Below, piece after piece: positions 34,656-55,924 of a stretch of 64,000 nucleotides of DNA. The notes below the pieces were generated by a model. It had not been told where the DNA came from, did no database searches, and worked only from the letters and a program-made list of their open reading frames with translations. Positions within the stretch are counted from its first letter, which is position 1; every line of letters starts with the position of its first letter. The position numbers and the translations under genes are program-made. This DNA comes from Druceiella hillmani (Eukaryota > Arthropoda > Insecta > Lepidoptera > Hepialidae). The stretch spans positions 7,262,501 to 7,326,500 of the forward strand of contig JAYKKI010000006.1 of assembly GCA_039881145.1 (NCBI GenBank), given 5' to 3'.

Positions 34656-36142
34656 AAAGAAGCTTGATTTTCTATAAAAGTTTTGTCCAAGAGACCATAG
34701 ACCTATTTAGAAGTATTTGGACTTTAATTTGATACCTCTAGCGTTCCCGGGAAAAAGGGTTTTTACTTAGGGTTTTGATGAGACATAGACAGACATACAA
34801 TAAAACATAAATTGTTTTTTTGCAATATTTTCTTTTTGAAATGTTTTTCTGAGCATGTTTATTTATTCAAGGACCACACAAGAAGAGCTAACAGGATTTA
34901 GATTAAGATTTCTTTGGTGAATTCTAAAGACTCTGCGGTGACATCTAGGCTACGCTTTATTGCAATTAATAATTTAAAAAGAAGATATTAATTGTTTCGA
35001 TAAAAATATTATTTTATTAAAAAAGTTACTTTCATATATTTTGTCATATGCAACAGTACATATATTAACTTAATAATACTTTCTGAAGAGAGCAAAGCTA
35101 GTTAGAAAATAAATGATTTGCCGCTTTGTTTTATGTGGAGATCATTAAATTCTAGATTCGCGAGTGCTTCAACAGAACATATGACAAAGAATAGTAGATA
35201 TCCAAATGCATATAAATATTTCATTGTAAGTTTTGTTATTTAAGGCTAATTATATAAGTAAAATGATATTTTCTATTATTAAATATGTGGCGGGGTCTTC
35301 TAATAAAAGCATTTTCGCAACTATAATGACTGTTTATTGAAATAATTTTTCACGATTCATTAAAAGAACATACTTACATTCTAGGATATGTCAGTTTATA
35401 ATAATCTGGCCCTACAATTACTGGTCAAGCTGGATGACAAACACAAAATGCAAGTCCCGTGCTTACATAAGCCTAATAAGATTGGTAACTTTTGAATGCA
35501 CGTACCATTTTGCAAACATTTTAAACGTGAATTTTAAAAGACTTAAAGTAGTAATCCAATACTGAACGGTGAATTGTCAAAACTTTATGTTCGGTTTGGC
35601 AAAATTTACAGCCGGAATGTAAAAAAATGTTCCGAAAAATAACCAAATTTTAGAGCTATGTTTAGTTTTAGTGTCAAAGTTTTTACTAAGAAGCTAAATT
35701 GACTTAAAATAATACACAACATTACTGTAGTAAGATTTTCTAAATGAAAAAGTATTTTCATATACGATCGCAGAATTTACAAGTCAAGACCAAATTACAA
35801 AGCTGAGTTTCGCTCGAGAGTTTAAATATAAGGATATAAAGAAAAATAGTGGGTGAATGGTCAAGTGGGTGGGGAATTAACTGATTATGTTAGTAGTTAG
35901 CTACGACAAAAAAATACCTTTGGAAATATATAAAATTTGTGATTATAAAATATTGTGTGTAGTAGGTGGTAGCGGCATAAACATTATCAATCTACTTATT
36001 TAAATTAATAGAGTTTTCTCGAGTTTTGGCAGAATGCATATTACATGTGTAGAGCAAAACACTTTTCATAATGAATGTGGTACCATGGTTGAGAAAAAAT
36101 TACGTTTTAGGGCGTAATTAAAACCAGAAAAAAGGTTGTGAA
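34656..36142. other. AT-rich stretch, no gene seen
   Basis: No long frames and no recognised repeat. Confidence 0.5.
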
Positions 36143-37143
36143 ATTAAAAACCAATGACTCTTTATAAAAATTAGTAGTTATCTTTTGGATTCGTCGCATA
36201 TGTAAACGACGCAAAACGACTGTATAATAATTCGTATCAAAAAGATTACCAATATCTAAATGACTTAAGAATATTTGCAAACTTTTAAAGATAACAAAAT
36301 GTTATGATTTAATTACAAAAGAACTAGGTTTATTTATATTCAAAATATATCACTACGTTTGAAATTAATATACTAATAGCGTAGTAGCATAATAAACAAT
36401 GTAAGAAAGCTAGTGAACAGAATTATACTACCTTCATAAAAGTAAGAGAAATGAGGGGTTTATGTATTTATATTTACCGGCAGTCAGGAAATTAGTCAAG
36501 ATCATGTTTAATGCAGAAACCTTGCAGCAGAGGTTCCAATCGCACACGGTTTATTGTCTAGTCGACAATTGATCTAAATGGTACAAGAGTTCCCGTATCG
36601 GATCTAGCCATGAACGTAAATGTGTTTGACATAAAACATTTAATTTTATTAGCGCGCAAAAGGCCCGGGGTTTATATAAAATTTCTAAAAAGGAAGCATA
36701 TGTCGATTTGTGCTTCTGCGTCATCGACTATCTAAGTGCTATGCGAGCACGATATTGCTTAATTTTAACGAGTGGAAAAAAACATATGGATGTACTTTTC
36801 TTTTATCTATTTCCATTTAAAGTTATCTGCAATATCATATGAAACCATATATACTATGGACGACTTCTAAAATTAATAACAGAACACTGAAATTTTGAAA
36901 GAGAGATTGAATGTAAATAACTCATTGCCTGGTCACATCGCCTCGTTCTTTACAATCTCGGTATTAATTCTTTGGTATAATCTATATAAAATTTTATTAT
37001 CCTAAAAGTTTGCATATATTTTGAAGTCATTTAAATATTGATAATCTTTTTGATACTAATTATTTTACAGTTTTTTGCGTCGTTTACTTATGCGACGAAT
37101 CCAAAAGATTACTACTAATTTTGATAAAATCGTTGGTTTTAAT
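36143..37143. mobile_element. 1-kb element with about 150-bp terminal inverted repeats
   Basis: The left arm (36143-36300) and right arm (36991-37143) are reverse complements along their length with scattered mismatches. Landmarks are ATTAAAAACCAA / TTGGTTTTAAT at the tips, then ATTAGTAGT, TCTTTTGGATTCGTCGCAT, GTAAACGACGCAAAA, GTATCAAAAAGATTA and TGCAAACTTTTA. The 690-bp interior has no open frame that resembles a transposase. It looks like a non-autonomous fold-back or long-inverted-repeat element. No target duplication was recognised at the tips. Confidence 0.82.
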
Positions 37144-38634
37144 GATTTTTGTTTAATTCATTGTGTGCCTAGAAATATCCCCTTCACTAATACGTATACA
37201 CACTCAGTCACACCTACCTGTGTAAATATGGAATAAAATTAGTTGATTTCCTTTCGATTAATAATACATGGAATAATTACATTAAGTCCGCTCAAAAAAA
37301 CAATACATTTATTATCTTACTAATAGTTCCAAATGTATTTGAATATTAAAAATAATGAGGTTCTGTGTCGATATTGTGAATAATAACATTTTATAAACAT
37401 TTTATCCAAAATGTTAGTGGAAAAAGCCATAGGCTGACAATATGTAAGCATTAATAAGCTTTTGAAGTAATATTTACCCATAGACTCTGTTATATCCATT
37501 ATGAAATTAAAAGTAAATATATTACTGACCTTAATGTTAACATAACAAATATTCTGTCCCAAAAACTCATCTTAATAGAAAGAGCAACAGGAGTATCAAT
37601 TATCGTACACTTTGATGAACTCTTACCCTAATATTACCCCAGTTTCCTCTTTCAATTGTTGTAACCTCTTTCATTTATTTTATTACGCAAAATTGATATC
37701 GAAACTATGCTGTTACGCCTTATTAGAACATGACTCAATCCATCTATCATTATCGCTTTCAAATAAATAACCATCTCCTAGAGGATTTCTTATAATTTGT
37801 TGGTTCTGTTTTATGAAATACCAGAATGGATGCAATTAGAGAGAAACGTGTCTAAATGAAATTGCTTAATAATTCAAGTTGTTTTACTTATATTTTCAGT
37901 ATTTCTTTTATATTTTTTCTAATAAATGGAGATGGGCATCATTTATGACCCCTGGCTGTAAAACCAACAGAGTAATTAGAAGTAATGTATTTGATCTTCA
38001 TTATCACTCAGATTAAGAAAAAACGAAGCCGGAAGATAGATAAAATATGTAATCATAGATTTATTTCGGAAAATATTATCTATCTATACTTTGTTTTATT
38101 ACTATTTTCACTATAATATCATACTATTTTAAATTAAAATTTATTTGTTTTAGTATTACATTTTCTTCTAGCAAGAGAAGTCCCTAAAATACTCGTCGAT
38201 GACAATGTCTAACAAATACTGAGCAGGAGCAATAAATGGTTCAAATCTTTATAAAAGAAGAAATCATAGTACAGACATGATATGACCGCAGTTGTGGTGT
38301 CACCTGTGAAACAAGTGCAGTAATTATGACTTATGACATTTGTACTGATTTGGTCTTTATCAAGTAAAATGTAAGTGTAATATGGCCATGCCCCATATGC
38401 CGACTCGTAGCAATCATACATTATTTAGTTACATTCTTCTATGTATCTTCTCTACATATTTCAGTCATATAAGTACCACCTCGTAGATGATGTGCGACAT
38501 ATGATTTAACTAGTTTTATATAATAAGTTCCTAACTCGTGCAATATTATACAATCCTTAGTTAAACTATTATTATATGAAAAATTTTGCTTCCATTTTTA
38601 TGAAGTTTCTGTATTGCCTATTTAGATGAAATGA
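37144..38634. other. AT-rich stretch, no gene seen
   Basis: Chance frames of 70-80 codons only. Confidence 0.5.
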
Positions 38635-38697
38635 TAAATAAGCCCAATCTTTTGCATCATTTCGATGAAATGATGCAAAAGATTGGGCTTATTTATA
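38635..38697. repeat. Perfect hairpin with 30-bp arms
   Basis: Left arm 38635-38664 (starts ATAAATAAGCCC, ends GCATCATTTC), loop GAT, right arm 38668-38697 an exact reverse complement. GATGAAATGAT just before the left arm is repeated at the centre. It could be a small-RNA precursor or a recent fold-back copying event; nothing in the sequence decides. Confidence 0.9.
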
Positions 38698-39985
38698 TTT
38701 TCAGTCATTAAATTAATAAAAGCCCATATAATCCATTATTTGATTTATAGTTCTCCAAAGGAGGATTTAATCATCACGGTGGGCTAGCGGTTTAGCGATT
38801 TAGATATTCTGTGCTAGTAACGCAGTTGCTCATCATTAGCTTTTTACATTTCAATAAATGTCCCTTTTTTAAAATAACTATACCGTCATTCAACTGTAAA
38901 CGGATCAGCTAAAAAAATGTCCTTAATCTTTTCGTAAAAACAAGAACCTTAGAAAGAAAGGTTTAAACATACGGGTTTATTAGACTGAGTTGAAAAGGTA
39001 TTTTATTATATCTTTGTAAAAATATTTTTTCTGAAAGCAAAATCTATACACGAGAGCCATTGAAATGATGTGTCGGTATAATGAAGATATTTAGGAATTT
39101 ATTTAGGGAATATAATAAAAATAATAGAATACTGAATTATTGTTTGTGGAATTCTTCTTTTTTTGGTCTGTTTTTGGTTCCTTTATTTTTATTGTTCCTT
39201 TATTTTTATTGAAGAGACTTTAAAGTAGTTTTCATTATAAGATTATGTTTCACCGGAGGTAACATGTACGCTTTATTTAACTGCAATCGATCAGCTGAAA
39301 AAGAAGATATAAAAATACCCATGGAAATGACATCAACTTGAAAAATGTTTATTTTCATAAATACCATGTATTTGCAGTACTTTGGAACATTGTCTACATG
39401 GAATTTTGCATTACAAGTGAAGTGTTTTGATGCGTTTATTTTACGTCTTATATTAGACACAGGTTGAGTTTAGTTTAAATCCTCCTCCTTTCCCCATTAC
39501 CATGCCCACTCCTAAAATCCGTCTTTGCCTACCACTAGCGCCGCTGTTGCCGAGATTTATTTAATTTTCTGCTTAACATTTTTATCACTATAACTTCTGA
39601 ACTTTAGATATATTACATCGAAACCTACAATAAATTGGTTCGAGAGCCCTACTGTCTACAGAATACTGTCAACAGCTTTAGAAATTTTGGAGTTGAATTG
39701 GTTGTTACAGACTTGCTGACAGATAGAGAGATCTTCAATTTTATTTTAACGTTAGTAAGGACGCAAACTGATTATTTAAAAGAATTTAAAAGAAAATTTG
39801 GAAATCCCAGTTATCTATTAAAGATTTTGTGTGCATTTCAAAAGTTAATTTTTTTTAGTTTCAATTTTACATTTATTTTTCTATCGTAATATATACAAAC
39901 CTGCTGTAAATACATATGAGATTGCTAAAAATAAAAACTTTCAGAGAGTTTAAAATTTACATATTCCCATTAATTTTTTTTTTAT
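38698..39985. other. AT-rich stretch, no gene seen
   Basis: An 84-codon frame at 39635-39889 has no family resemblance. GGTGGGCTAGCGGTTTAGCG at about 38779 resembles a tRNA A box, but no B box follows. Confidence 0.4.
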
Positions 39986-39990
39986 TTTTA

Positions 39991-40190
39991 CGAATTTTGG
40001 CAGGTACAGATAGATTAAGTATTTCGTTATGATGCTCTTATTTTTTAAGGGATCTCGTTATTTTACCCCGATCGATTCAGTACCTTTCGAATTTTGATAA
40101 ATGATGATAGGTAGACTAAATATTTCGTTACGATGCCTTTATTTTTTAAGGGATTTTGTCACTTCACCCCATTAAAATTCAGTTAATGTG
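39991..40190 (+). repeat. Tandem duplication, about 97 bp
   Basis: Units start at 39991 and 40088 with CGAATTTTG, then GATAG.T.GA.TAA.TATTTCGTTA and a TTATTTTTTAAGGGAT block. Related text occurs at 58975-59050, so the unit belongs to a dispersed family. Confidence 0.7.
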
Positions 40191-41111
40191 GGACGCTTGA
40201 ACTGCCGCTATCTCTTCCACTCACCAGGGCTCCGTCTCTTTATGACGTGTCAATCAGATCGATACGTTGCTTTGTTTCCACGGTTACAGATATAACTTTG
40301 TTCAGACGTATTTTGCACAATATGGAACTCTCTATCTGACTGTTGTTTAACCATAAAATCGTCAATTTTATTTACCGATGTGAATTGTTCAACAGAATAT
40401 ACTTCATTAATCTAAATTAAATATTCAATTCCATAATAACTATCTATGTCTATATCTTTGTATTTAGCAGTGAGTAATTTAAATGCATTTTTAAGCAAAT
40501 TTATAGATTTTTGATTTATAACATTAATAAGAAATATCAACATAAAACAGAAAAAAGTGATTAATGTAACTGTACTTCTGAGTTTGTCAAGATTTTCATA
40601 ATATTTTTAATTAATTTTTTACGTTTAGTTTTAAATAATCCCGTATATTTTTACAACATAACTTTAGACCAAGTAAAATTTGTTTATTCGAATACAGCAT
40701 TTGTGATATTATGTTGACGAACTCACGGAACAACCTCGGTATACCCGGATACTTGGCCCAATATAAATTTGGTGTAAGACCGAATACGGACCGAACCGAA
40801 AAGTAGTTTCTTACATATATCGTGAAATTGTCAATGCATTCTAATCAAAATAATTTTAACAGACAATTATAATCGTATACCAGAATTTACAATTTATTTG
40901 GAGAATTTTTAATCCACGATTGAAGAGTTAAAGAAAAAATTATTAGAAGTATAATATTTCAAAAAGGGATTCGAAATATCAATTTCGTTTGATCGAATCG
41001 GATCTGTTTTTCGAAAGATCTTTCCGATCTTCTCGATCATTCCGACGGATGAGCTCTATTTAATTGCGAAAATAATGCGCGTCCCTAAATTAAAATGTTT
41101 GCTTGTTTGGG

Positions 41112-41114
<3 letters not shown>

Positions 41115-41174
<60 letters not shown>

Positions 41175-41213
41175 GTGTATATATATACACACACACGTAT
41201 ATATATATATATA
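41115..41213. repeat. (TA)n/(CA)n compound microsatellite
   Basis: TA runs with two ACACACAC inserts, producing a spurious Ile/Tyr frame. Confidence 0.95.
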
Positions 41214-42949
41214 AAATATAAAAAAAAAACAAAAACCCTTAATGAATATGCTAGTTCAATACATCACTATATTTCGATATGTCCTGCCCAATAGTATAAT
41301 CAAAAATATTTATGAAAAGTTATTTAGTTTCAGTGGCACTTGGCAGTATTGAAAAACCAAAACAAGTAGGATAGGTGACATTAAGTAATTGAAACTGATA
41401 GCAAAAATAGCGATTACAAAATAAACACAACAACTAAATGCGACACAGAAAACTATATACGTGAATATAAATGAATATAATGATATGAATAAATTAAAAT
41501 TAATTACGTCTGAAGTAACTTCTAATCGAACTGTTTCTAACATGGCTGTTACTCAGAAATGAAAATTAATGATTATATTGATTCAGAGCGATTTAGCGTC
41601 AAATTATTTGCGATCTCATTTGCTTGATATGCTGGACGAAAATTTAAAAATGCTTCCAATAAATTCCTTTGAAGTTCTTCTTTCATTACTTGCAATTGGT
41701 GGCCAAATGTGAATAAAATAGTATTGATGACGTCTTTGTTTAATTTTTGTCTACTTATTTAAACTAGTTTTATGTTAGTATTCATACACTAAAACAAAAT
41801 AAACTGAGCGCAAATAAGAAAACTTTTCTTTGTTTTTTCGCCTATCAGTTTGATCAGCTGTTAAAACTGTTTTTTTCAGGTACTTGTTTAAGGTGAGATA
41901 AACTATACCAACTGGCATACATCTAAATAGCTGTTCGCCCAACTTATTTATACCGAAAATATAAAATATTAGATTTTTTTAAATTTCTTGTGTCATGTGG
42001 GGTATTAATTAATTGACATAAATTATTAAAAAACTCTATGAGAGCTAGACCGAGATATCGTTAATAATGTCCATAAACAATAAGTTTCCCCCCTTATTCC
42101 CAAGACTTCAAAGTCACAGTTGTGACTAAAAGCCTTACTATAAGTGTATTCAAAACTTGACGGAAAATATGGAGTAGCGATGATTCTAGATTTCAAAGGT
42201 TTTTTATATATTTACGATATATTTATGACTGTGTAAGTTAAACTAGTCAATATGCTTTAATGATGAATTGGAATATCAGTTGTATGACCTTATAGAAATA
42301 TTTGTCCTTGAATTTTATAGAAGTATTATATATACACTTAAATAATTTTACAATATATTAATGTGTATGGAAGCCTTAATGTGTAAATGTTAATTTTACT
42401 CAGTAAGTTTATTTGTATTCTTCTTATGTGTTCTATATTTGAACGACAAAAATCAATATTGGCATTGAAACTTTACACAACACAAACGCGATTCCAAGAC
42501 ATTTTATGAAAGTATTATAATTAAACCCTGCTGTTCTTTTATTTGAGTCTACTCGACCCGAGCTAAATTTGATATTTGAGCTTAAACTTTACTTCTAAAT
42601 ATAAGTCCCGTTCATTGACTATTCTCTTTATGAGGTAATTATTATACAATAAGCCATGTAACTATTTTAAATCGCCTAACAACTATGATGCAAATATGAG
42701 GCGTATGGTATGCCTCACATTATTTACTTTAAATTTTCGTAAAACTTGTGTTTTGTTTGCATATATAGATATTTTCTTCTCACCGTATGGATGATAACAT
42801 TTTTAATCTCGTTGTGTATTTAATTTATCTATTACAAATTCTGCATTAATTAACAGACTGTTTTCTCCGCGTCAGCTTAATGGTAAATTCGATATTAAAA
42901 GAGGTCGAGTAGAAAAAAAATTATGAGCAATAGAAAATTTAAATAGCAG
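41214..42949. other. AT-rich stretch, no gene seen
   Basis: Chance frames only. Confidence 0.5.
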
Positions 42950-43235
42950 TGAAGACACCAGAATTTGGAGAATATACAAGTGTATTAATACGTACAAATA
43001 TTATGCCAAATTTCAAGTGTCTACGATAAGCTACTTTTGTGAAAAACGACTGCGACCAACGGACGGACAGACACGTGAGTGACATTATATGCGTTCTGTT
43101 TTTGGTTTTGGGGTACAGAAACCTAGACACGGTGCTTTATTGCTACTTGGTAGTGGATGCACACCTAATTATTAGTCCATGAAGTAATTTTTTCAGAACG
43201 GTGGAGATTTTACGGTATTCCGAATGAATAAACAT
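42950..43235 (-). repeat. Short dispersed repeat, inverted partner of 236-530
   Basis: Read on the minus strand it gives AATCTCCACCGTTCT, ATCCACTACCAAGTAGCAAT, AAAGCACCGTGTCTAGG, TTTCTGTACCCC and CACGTGTCTGTCCGTCC in the same order as 236-530. Confidence 0.8.
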
Positions 43236-43380
43236 AAGAGTGCTTAAGATCGAAAAATTGCAGATTTGTAATAAATAGTGAGAACTGCAACTGAGAAGCG
43301 AGCTTGTTATGAATATTGTGTTTCGAGCAACGATAACAAAACTAATGTTAAATGTAGAGAATATTATAAGTAAACATGTA

Positions 43381-43411
43381 TTGAACAGATATATATTATA
43401 TATCTGTTCAA
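43381..43411. repeat. Perfect 31-bp palindrome
   Basis: TTGAACAGATATATA, a single T, then TATATATCTGTTCAA. Confidence 0.9.
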
Positions 43412-44646
43412 AGTGTGTACCTGAATTGTGTTAGCGTCGTTATTTATCAGTTTTATGTTTTAAATTTAATTTTTTTTTATTTAATTTGCGTTTAATCAAA
43501 TAATTTTCAGGTTTAGGTACTGTAAAATGAAAACTTTTACAAGACGACTCATGTTTCCGTCTGCGTGTCTGCCAGTTTTTTTTTCAGAACTTAGCGGTTT
43601 TCCTTAGTTGTTGTACGTAAAAGTCAGAGGGGGCATATAAAATATTAATTATTATTCCTGGTGTCATACGAGATACAAAATGAAAGAATAATTTATAAAA
43701 CATTCTACATATCTGAATATTATTTTTATATTTCAGAATTTTATTAATGTTTATTACATTAGAATATTGTTTTATTAATGTCTTCAGAACGTCTTTAACA
43801 TTTTCAGTTTTCTATTATTTATTATGTAAAAAGTTCCGTACGTTTACGAGATAAAATACAATATAAATATTTGTAGATAGATTAACAGAAACACACATAA
43901 CCTTAACATATTATATAGAAATTTGGTTATTGATGTAGAGAGAACTTCTTTCAATTCTTCTCGAATTGTCAGATGAAAATAATTTATTATACATTTTTTA
44001 TCTGGGCCTTCATTATGACGAAATGTTTTTTTTTATTTGTTAACACAGTATTTGTTATTTTCAATATTTTCTCAATAATTAAAAAATTAAAAATTTCCAC
44101 ATTTGTGCATTTCATATTATCTACATAAGAAATACTCTTATTTACCAGTATAACCGATTTTCTTTTCTGCGAAATTATATTCATTGAGTAAACTCTTCAA
44201 AACCGAACAAACTGGTTTGATGGTGCTCCATCGTGTGCACTGCAAGCCGTTTAATCTTTGGTTTAATGTAGAAAATCATTGACAAAAAACAATTATTTTG
44301 TTCAGGTATTTGAACAATATAATTAAAGCAAGTATTCTTTGTTTTACAAAATTGACAACAATTGAATATGTGTGAGTATGTACGAAACTCTTGTAGTACT
44401 TAATATATTTATACTCTGTATTAATAAATTACTACCTTGAAATAAGTGTTTTTAATTCCTTTTAATAAATTCTTAAGATTAGGCCTTCCTGTCCTAAATA
44501 GTAAAGGTACCAAGTTTTAAAGATAAAGCAGGGTTAAAAAGACATTAAAATATTGCTGATTAGTGCGTTTCTATTTTTAAAAGCCCCAATTGTAGTTATC
44601 ATTTATTTTCTTCGTTAGGACACAGTCGGTTCTCTAGACAGCAATA
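43412..44646. other. Upstream flank of the Gr gene
   Basis: No other gene. The last bases before the start are ACAGCAATA and the ATG follows at 44647. No convincing TATA box or initiator could be picked out of the AT-rich background. Confidence 0.45.
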
Positions 44647-52327
<7,681 letters not shown>

Positions 52328-53721
52328 ATTTATATGGAATATTATTTTAAACATCTATCTAACATATATAGGTATCTTAATGCATCCCTTAAATGATATA
52401 AAATACATAACGTAATAATAAGGTTAAAAAGTATATAATATATAATGTAATATACTCTAGTGTATCTCCTATTAGAAGTTCCCTTGAGAACTTATCAAAC
52501 ATTTATACAATTAATATGAATAAATGTTTTTCGTAATCTGATACAGTGAAACAAGTAAGCCGACTGTAATTTAAAGTAAAATATTAAATTTAAATTGAAA
52601 ATAATTCGAAAGATATAACACTTGATTAACAAAAAATATAAGAGTATTTTACTGTAAAAAAGCAAGAATATAATTCGTATCAACAAGTGGCTCACGGTCA
52701 AACTGTAAATACTTTCGCGTCATTTACTCGATGTAGACCGTGTATTAAGACAATAATTTCAAAATTAATAAAAATAAATTCCACCTGAAAATTATCAAGG
52801 GATATATCAATGGTCCGTAAGAATTAAAGCCAAATAATTTAAATTAAAAAATTTAGTAATCGAATTTCCTCTTAACAAACACTTATTTCTAATAATACAT
52901 TTTATTATTTTGTCTAATTATTAGCAAACATTTTAAAATCAAGGGGCATAAGGTTTATTTTATAGATAGTAGGTGCAAATATAATAAAATTTAATAAAAT
53001 CATATCGAGGCGTTGCAAAAATCAAATATCAAACAGGAAATATAAAAATAAAAATGACAATATTAATTTCAATAGCCATTGAAACCTTACCAGGTTTCCG
53101 TGAAAAAAATTTAACTTACTATTATAAACATGAAATCTGCAGGACATATATGCACCGGCATAATCTGTCTCACACGTAGTACAATATTGTTAAATTTATT
53201 ACCCAACCGGTATTTATTTCATAATTTGTCGGTTTGGATTTTTGGAATCGAATTAAACGACAATTTTAATTTGATATCGGTCTTTGCGAATGAAAATAAA
53301 CTAAATTTTTTCACCGCATATTATCAAAATTCCAGAAATAATTATCTAAATTTCCAATAATTTTATAGTTTAGTAGTCTAAAGACATAAAATATATATTT
53401 TAAATTGTGTTTTTGTCACTTATTTTTGCATAAACTGTACGATTCTAATGCTTAAAATAAATCTTATTTAATAATAAAAATATTCATCACGATTATCGTT
53501 TTCATTCATTTCATCTGTTAGATGATTTGGTTTCTCAAACCAATTGATTGGCTTCTCAGGATTGATTTGTCGTAAAAGGCGTCAATACCAGAATGAATTA
53601 ATGGAGCGTTTTACGTGTTCCGTCGCCAAACTTTCCCCTTCTAATTTCACCATTTCCGTCTTTCTGTGTGTTTGTTGCCAGCTATTTTAAGTGAGGATTT
53701 TAGTGCTACAAAGCCAATATT

Positions 53722-53725
<4 letters not shown>
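52328..53725. other. Downstream flank of the Gr gene, no further gene
   Basis: No second receptor exon (no TYhhhhhQF) was found in any frame I read. A 76-codon frame at 53130-53360 is unassigned. Confidence 0.5.

Positions 53726-53800
<75 letters not shown>
53726..53800. repeat. (TA)n(TG)n compound microsatellite
   Basis: TA run passing into TGTGTG, adjacent to the left end of the next transposase remnant. Confidence 0.95.
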
Positions 53801-53804
<4 letters not shown>

Positions 53805-53807
53805 AGG

Positions 53808-54690
53808 ATATCGCATAAGGAGTACCCTACGTAAGTTTTACAAAAAATTAAAAATAATCATATCTCTAAAACGAATAGTTTGAATATGATTTTTAAAATT
53901 TTACATAGCATTTTAAGAAAAAAATATTTGTGCACCAGGTACAAAGAGTGCAAGCACTGCTGGCTGCTGACTATCAACGACGAATAGATTTCTGTCGGGA
54001 GATGCTGCGTCGATGCAGGCAAGGTCCGCTTTTTTATTTCAATTTTATGGAGCGATGAATCATGTTTTAAAAGAATGAGAGTATTTAATACACACAATGT
54101 ACATCAATATCTCGTCAAGGATCCCCGCATAATAAGAGAAGATAGATTTCCACATCAACTCCCAGTCAATTTGTGGGCTGGAATCCCGGATGGCAAAATA
54201 ATTGATCCGTTTGAACTCCCACTGATGTATAATGAAGTTCGTTACCTACTGTTCTCCAGAGACGAACTTGGAAATCTGTTGAATGAAATACCACAATATG
54301 TACGTAACGGCATGTGGCTACAGCACGATGCACTAGCCCACTTCACGTGGTAACGAAATGCTTAAATGCAACTTTCCCAAATCGATGGATACGACGTGGC
54401 GGTGCAATTGCATGACCATCACGTTCACCAGACTTGAATCCATTGGCTTTTTTCAATGAAATGTTTCAAGGAGGCGGTCTATGAGGCTACTATCGATAAT
54501 AAACAGCAATTAGGACAAAAACTACACCATGAGTCTGAAGTAGTAAAAAACAAGGAAAGAGCCTTACGAAGTTTAATACGAAATTTAAGAAGTTATAAGT
54601 TTAAGATGAAAAACATTATGTCGATATTTTGGTGTCACGACTATAAATTAAGTTTAAATATTAATTTTTTTTTGACCCGAGTGTAGCAGA
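53808..54690 (+). pseudogene. IS630/Tc1-mariner-type transposase pseudogene, copy B
   Basis: It begins GGATATCGCATAAGGAG at 53808, similar to the GGGTTATCCCATAAGGAG end of the element in the Gr intron. Readable blocks: HQVQRVQALLAADYQRRIDF and CREMLRRCRQGPLF; SDESCFKRMRVFNTHNVHQY; FPHQLPVNLWAGIPDGKII; QYVRNGMWLQHDALAHF with the second catalytic Asp; a RWIRRGG-like segment; HQTXIHWLF; and FKEAVYEATIDNKQQLGQKL. The N-terminal DNA-binding part is absent. Frames shift at about 54060 and 54350. Copies A and B share QALLHADNQ/QALLAADYQ and FCRE.LRR.R. Confidence 0.82.
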
Positions 54691-55234
54691 GTAATATGCA
54701 TTGCGAATGAATTATAGCATTTAAGGACAACTTATAAGGTTCCTTAAAAAGAAAATAATTATTGTTGTACTTTTTAGGATTTTCTAATTTTTATTACCCA
54801 AATTTTACTCTCTGGGCTAACGAAATATACCAGAACGGAAAAACCATCTGAAAACTTAGCATATGTAATGCAAAATTATGATAATGAAAATCTTCCTGTT
54901 TTAACTATAAAAAATATATACACTTAACCACAGGTAAGCTATTATAAAATTATTACTCTATGTTAGAATTTATTTTTCATGGAAGCTCTTAAATACTACT
55001 AAAAAACGAATGAAAGTACTAATGTGTGTAAAACTATAGGTTAAAAAATTTAATTTTTAAAAAAAATCAATTTTTATTTTTCGTTGTAACAAATATTCAA
55101 ATTAACTGCATATAGCTCTAACACATGTGTGACATCAAAGCAGTTAAAATAATTTAAGGATAGAAACAAATTTAATTTTGGCTAAAATTATTGGAAGACT
55201 TATGAAAAATTATTGCATTTTTTATCATATTTTT

Positions 55235-55672
55235 AGGGTTCATTATCTTAAAAGGAAAAAAAGGAACCCATATACAGTAATTTCGTTCTCCGTCTGTTTG
55301 TCTGTCTTTTTATTTGTCAAGACCGTTTTTCGCAAAAAGAAAAGAATATTTTAATTTAAGACAACAAGAAAACCCTAAAAATTTATCACTCGCAAATAAA
55401 TATATCAGTAACTTCTCGTAGAATTATGAAATTTAGCAAGAAGCAACGGCTCAGAGCACAAGTAAGGGAAAATATCCAAAAATTGTTAATTTGAAATTAC
55501 ATCACATAAATTTTTTTGTAAATGACGTGAAGAATACAGTAGACAATATATGTTTGTCGCATTAAAATTTTTAAATAGTTTAATAGGCATATTTTTTACC
55601 ATTCAATTTCTGTATATGCCTAAAAGTGTACGGATCTGTCGTAGTGCGAGTTCTATTCGTACGTGACAGGTT
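55235..55672 (+). repeat. Short dispersed repeat, nearly full copy
   Basis: Starts AGGGTTCATTATCTTAAAAGG, continues with GTCTGTTTGTCTGTC, CAAGACCGTTTTTCGC, GAAATTTAGCAAGAAGCAAC and AGCACAAGTAAGGGAAAAT. It ends CGGATCTGTCGTAGTGCGAG, TTCTATTCGTACGTGACAGG and TTTT. Its start matches 48410 and its end matches 23190-23240, tying these into one family. Confidence 0.8.
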
Positions 55673-55924
55673 TTATTGTTTGAGCCACGTCAGGAACAAA
55701 CGTGGAAATGAGAGAAATTATATGTGTGAGTTAGAAAATATTTAGAATTTTGCAATTTTTCGACAAAAAAACTACAAAATTTTATCTTTAAAATATATAA
55801 ATGATTTAGGTCAAAATTCTGTCCTCAAAGGTGCCATGAAATTGTTTTGTGGCTCTTGCGTCCATGGTTCATAAACAATACTACAATTTTTGCACCACTT
55901 TTTTTTCTTAAAAGTTAAATGCTG

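Noticed and set aside
38770..38845. tRNA-like A box (GGTGGGCTAGCGGTTTAGCG)
   Set aside because: No B box (GGTTCGAAtCC) within range and no cloverleaf could be drawn; at most a worn tRNA-derived SINE.
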